A stretch of DNA of 25,715 nucleotides from an uncultured Janibacter sp. GTDB lineage: Bacteria; Actinomycetota; Actinomycetes; Actinomycetales; Dermatophilaceae. A program made the position numbers and the translations under genes. Below the pieces are notes generated by a model. The model searched no databases, was not told where the DNA came from, and saw only the letters and a list, made by a program, of their open reading frames with translations. Location of the stretch: assembly GCA_946222495.1 (NCBI GenBank), contig CAMICF010000011.1:1-25715 (forward strand), read 5' to 3'. Shown one piece after another: positions 23,881 to 25,715 of the stretch (its first letter is position 1; every line of letters begins with the position of its first letter).

Positions 23881-24479
23881 CCCCGCGACCGTGGTGGTTC
23901 GGCCCGGAGGTGCTCGACCCCGTCGGGCCGGGGGCTCCCTTCGACCTCGTCCTGCTCGACCGTGACGGGACGCTCAACGTCCGGGTCGTCGACGGCTACG
24001 TCACGACGCCGGACGACCTCGTCCTCCTGCCGGGCGCGGCCGAGGCGGTCGCCCGGATCACCGCGTCGGGGTGCCGCGCGGTCCTCGTGACCAACCAGCG
24101 CGGGATCTCGCGCGACCTCATGACCCGCGAGGACCTCGAGCGGGTGCACGCGCGCCTGGCCGACGAGCTGGCCGCGGCCGGGGGTCGGCTCGACGCCATC
24201 GCGGTCTGCCCGCACGGCGCGGGGGAGTGCTCGTGCCGCAAGCCCCACGACGGCCTCTTCCGCGAGGCGCTCGCCCGGGCACCCTGGGCGGACCCCGCCC
24301 GCTGCCTCATGGTCGGGGACATGCCCACGGACCTCGACCCCGCCGACGGTCTCGGTATCCGGACCTGCCGGGTCGGTGACGACCGGCCGATCGGACCCGC
24401 GGTCGAGGCCCTGGTCGGCCCGGATCACGACGTCGACAGGCCGCTCGGGCTCCGACGTGGCGAAGGCCACGTCCCCTAG
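23877..24479 (+). CDS. gmhB: D-glycero-D-manno-heptose-1,7-bisphosphate 7-phosphatase
   Basis: Up to 200 residues of the HAD family. It removes the C7 phosphate from heptose 1,7-bisphosphate. DLVLLDRDGTLN is HAD motif I (both Asp present), VLVTNQRGISR is motif II, RKPHDGLF carries the motif III lysine and VGDMPTDL is motif IV. The zinc loop CPHGAGECSCRKP keeps Cys, His, Cys and Cys but is shorter than in E. coli GmhB. The start is unusual. The only in-frame ATG, GTG or TTG near the junction is GTG 23910, which directly abuts its GGAGG with no spacer. A CTG at 23877 lies in a CTGA overlap with the gmhA stop, five bases after AGGAG. I list the CTG start; if 23910 is used the enzyme still has all motifs. 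Confidence 0.85.
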   Translation: MTPRPWWFGPEVLDPVGPGAPFDLVLLDRDGTLNVRVVDGYVTTPDDLVLLPGAAEAVARITASGCRAVLVTNQRGISRDLMTREDLERVHARLADELAAAGGRLDAIAVCPHGAGECSCRKPHDGLFREALARAPWADPARCLMVGDMPTDLDPADGLGIRTCRVGDDRPIGPAVEALVGPDHDVDRPLGLRRGEGHVP

Positions 24480-24516
24480 GCTGCGAGCGGATCGGTGGGC
24501 GCGCCCCTCAAGGTGC

Positions 24517-24522
24517 TACTGT
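24517..24522 (+). promoter_or_regulatory. Candidate -10 box (TACTGT) for the DUF3068 gene
   Basis: TACTGT fits TANNNT and would start transcription near 24529, leaving a leader of about 29 bases with the AAGGAGGG site. No -35 is clear. The 78-base gap after gmhB suggests a separate transcript. Confidence 0.4.
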
Positions 24523-24542
24523 CCGGTAAGTTCATCAGGGCC

Positions 24543-24550
24543 AAGGAGGG
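24543..24550 (+). promoter_or_regulatory. Ribosome binding site deciding the 24558 start
   Basis: AAGGAGGG ends seven bases before the GTG at 24558, a near-perfect anti-16S match. It rules out the upstream in-frame ATG at 24495, which would place this site inside the protein. Confidence 0.7.
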
Positions 24551-24557
24551 TTCTCAC

Positions 24558-25598
24558 GTGCGCAAGTTCTTGCTGCCTGCGATCATCATGTTCGTCGGTG
24601 CATTCATTCTGACTTTGGGACTGCTCTTCCGGTTCTACGCATATCCGCAGCTGGCAGTGGTCCCGAACGACCAGAACACGACGCAGGTCGTGCAGGACCC
24701 CGAGGCGAAGTTCTTCGACGCGGACAACGTGAAGCCCGGAAGTGGCGAGCTGACGACGACGGCCCGCATCATCGGTGACCCGGAGGCGGCCGAGGACGCC
24801 TCCGAGGAGTCGGGCAAGGACGTCGCGGTCTGGAACAGCGGCCAGGTCAGCGACAACAACGGCGACAACATGCCGATGGATGCCTCGACCGAGATCTATG
24901 TCTTCGACCGCCACACCGGCGAGGCGGTGAACTGCTGCGGCGAGTCCAAGGACGGCCAGGAGGTCAAGCGCGACGGCCTCATCGTGAAGTTCCCCTTCGA
25001 CGCCAAGCCCACGGACGAGTACAAGTGGTGGGACTCCACCGTCGGCAAGTCCTACCCCGTGAAGTTCGAGGGCGAGGAGGAGCTCCAGGGCATGAAGGCG
25101 TACCGGTACACCATGGAGGTGCCGATGACGAAGTACGCCAAGCGTGAGCTCCCCGGCAACCTCTTCGGCAAGCCGGACAACGCCGAGGCCGTCAACGCGG
25201 ACCGCTACTACTCCAACAAGCGCACCTTCTGGGTCGACCCGGTCACGGGCGTCGTCCTGGACCGTGTCGAGGAGCAGAAGCAGGAGTTCCGCAACAACGG
25301 TCACAAGGTCCCCGCCATCGACACGACCTCGCGCTTCACCAAGGAGACCGTCGACACCAACGTCGAGGACTACAAGTCCAAGTCGGCCCTGCTGAAGATG
25401 GTCCACACGACCCTGCCGATCGTCTTCACGATCCTCGGTCTGCTGCTCCTCCTCGGCGGTCTGCTCCTCTCGCTCGTCATCGGCCGTCGCAGCCGCAAGG
25501 ACCGTGAGCCGGCCTACGTCGACGACGGTCGCGGCGACCCGGTCTTCGGGGACCAGCCCACGGAGAACCTCCGTCGCGGCGACATCCACGGTCACTGA
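24558..25598 (+). CDS. DUF3068 / PorA-family membrane protein
   Basis: 346 residues. A helix at about 4-26 (LLPAIIMFVGAFILTLGLLF) anchors the N-terminus, and a second at about 282-309 (TTLPIVFTILGLLLLLGGLL) is followed by a charged cytoplasmic tail. The 250 residues between should be outside the cell. They include a DRHTGEAVNCCG segment with adjacent cysteines, KFPFDAKPTDEYKWWDST and RTFWVDPVTGVVLDR, all typical of DUF3068 (Pfam calls it PorA) proteins of actinobacteria. The WVDPVTGVV and YKWWD segments are the most conserved parts I recall. The function is not established; the porin label in databases is doubtful for organisms without an outer mycomembrane. The GTG start is fixed by AAGGAGGG. 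Codons for Lys, Asn and Asp are frequent and GC is a little lower than in the neighbours. Confidence 0.85.
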   Translation: MRKFLLPAIIMFVGAFILTLGLLFRFYAYPQLAVVPNDQNTTQVVQDPEAKFFDADNVKPGSGELTTTARIIGDPEAAEDASEESGKDVAVWNSGQVSDNNGDNMPMDASTEIYVFDRHTGEAVNCCGESKDGQEVKRDGLIVKFPFDAKPTDEYKWWDSTVGKSYPVKFEGEEELQGMKAYRYTMEVPMTKYAKRELPGNLFGKPDNAEAVNADRYYSNKRTFWVDPVTGVVLDRVEEQKQEFRNNGHKVPAIDTTSRFTKETVDTNVEDYKSKSALLKMVHTTLPIVFTILGLLLLLGGLLLSLVIGRRSRKDREPAYVDDGRGDPVFGDQPTENLRRGDIHGH

Positions 25599-25611
25599 GG
25601 GACGATCGACG

Positions 25612-25715
25612 ATGCGCGTTGTGGTGACCGGTGGCGCCGGGTTCCTGGGCTCCCACCTCTGCGAGCGACTCATGGCTCGCGGTGACGAGGTGGTGGCGTT
25701 GGACAACTTCGTCAC
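25612..25715 (+). CDS. NAD-dependent epimerase/dehydratase, 5' end only
   Basis: Only 34 codons are inside the window. MRVVVTGGAGFLGSHLCERL is the Rossmann NAD(P)-binding start with the GGAGFLG loop, and VVALDNFV follows at the end of beta 2, where the Asp binds the adenosine ribose. The LDNF start resembles UDP-glucuronate decarboxylases and related sugar-nucleotide epimerases (extended SDR family). The ATG is 13 bases after the DUF3068 stop and has GAGGGACGATCGACG before it, so it is probably in the same operon. The exact reaction cannot be decided from this fragment. Confidence 0.75.
   Translation, partial: MRVVVTGGAGFLGSHLCERLMARGDEVVALDNFV

Noticed and set aside
24497..24506. Perfect 10-base palindrome GGTGGGCGCGCCC region after gmhB, considered as terminator
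   Set aside because: GGGCGCGCCC has no loop and only a five-base arm, so it is not a usable hairpin terminator. It is a chance GC palindrome or at most a protein site.
1..25715. Mobile elements, CRISPR arrays, tRNA or rRNA genes, riboswitches
   Set aside because: No transposase or integrase motif, no regularly spaced repeats, no tRNA-like cloverleaf with flanking signals, and all gaps between genes are shorter than 150 bases. Base composition is even across the window, apart from slightly lower GC in the two small or membrane-anchor genes.

Overview
The window is very GC-rich, with strong G/C bias at third codon positions, Shine-Dalgarno sites of the AGGAGG type, frequent GTG starts and several TANNNT -10 boxes. 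It carries AftD-type GT-C arabinofuranosyltransferases, a DUF2613-like microprotein and a DUF3068 protein. Together these indicate a Gram-positive actinobacterium; my best guess is a member of the Micrococcales such as an Intrasporangiaceae, but the sequence alone does not fix the genus. Almost everything relates to building, decorating and exporting a cell-surface glycan. I see no phage, transposon, CRISPR, rRNA or tRNA signature.

Layout. (1) 1-2918, minus strand: a sugar-1-phosphate guanylyltransferase running off the left edge, translationally coupled to an OafA-like acyltransferase with a C-terminal SGNH domain. (2) 2977-4451, plus strand: a two-helix membrane protein with a highly charged tail, overlapping a class I methyltransferase. 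(3) 4456-5721, minus strand: a Wzx/MATE-type flippase. (4) 5867-13792, plus strand: four genes joined by 4-base or 1-base overlaps (a large GT-C protein with discoidin-like modules, a GT2, a GT4 and a second, smaller GT-C-like protein), followed by a 50-residue membrane peptide and a strong hairpin terminator. (5) 14106-15347, minus strand: a GT4, divergent from (6) 15402-21083, plus strand: two methyltransferases and the clear AftD homologue. (7) 20974-22191, minus strand: a second acyltransferase, overlapping the end of AftD by 110 bases. (8) 22235-24479, plus strand: the heptose operon hddA-gmhA-gmhB. (9) 24558-25598: a DUF3068/PorA-like membrane protein, then the start of an NAD-dependent sugar-nucleotide epimerase/decarboxylase cut by the right edge.

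How it fits together. gmhA, hddA and gmhB would convert sedoheptulose 7-phosphate to D-glycero-alpha-D-manno-heptose 1-phosphate. The guanylyltransferase at the left edge could activate that (or mannose 1-phosphate) to a GDP-sugar. GT2 and GT4 enzymes would assemble a lipid-linked oligosaccharide on the cytoplasmic side, the flippase would export it, and the GT-C enzymes would extend it outside with polyprenyl-phosphate sugars. Methyltransferases and the two acyltransferases would decorate it. The gene set of parts 4-7 closely resembles the Mycobacterium tuberculosis Rv0224c-Rv0236c neighbourhood (methyltransferase, GT4, membrane protein, acyltransferase, AftD, small DUF2613 protein), here next to a heptose pathway. 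That combination is the main point of interest. All family assignments were made by eye and from memory of the families; no database search was run.
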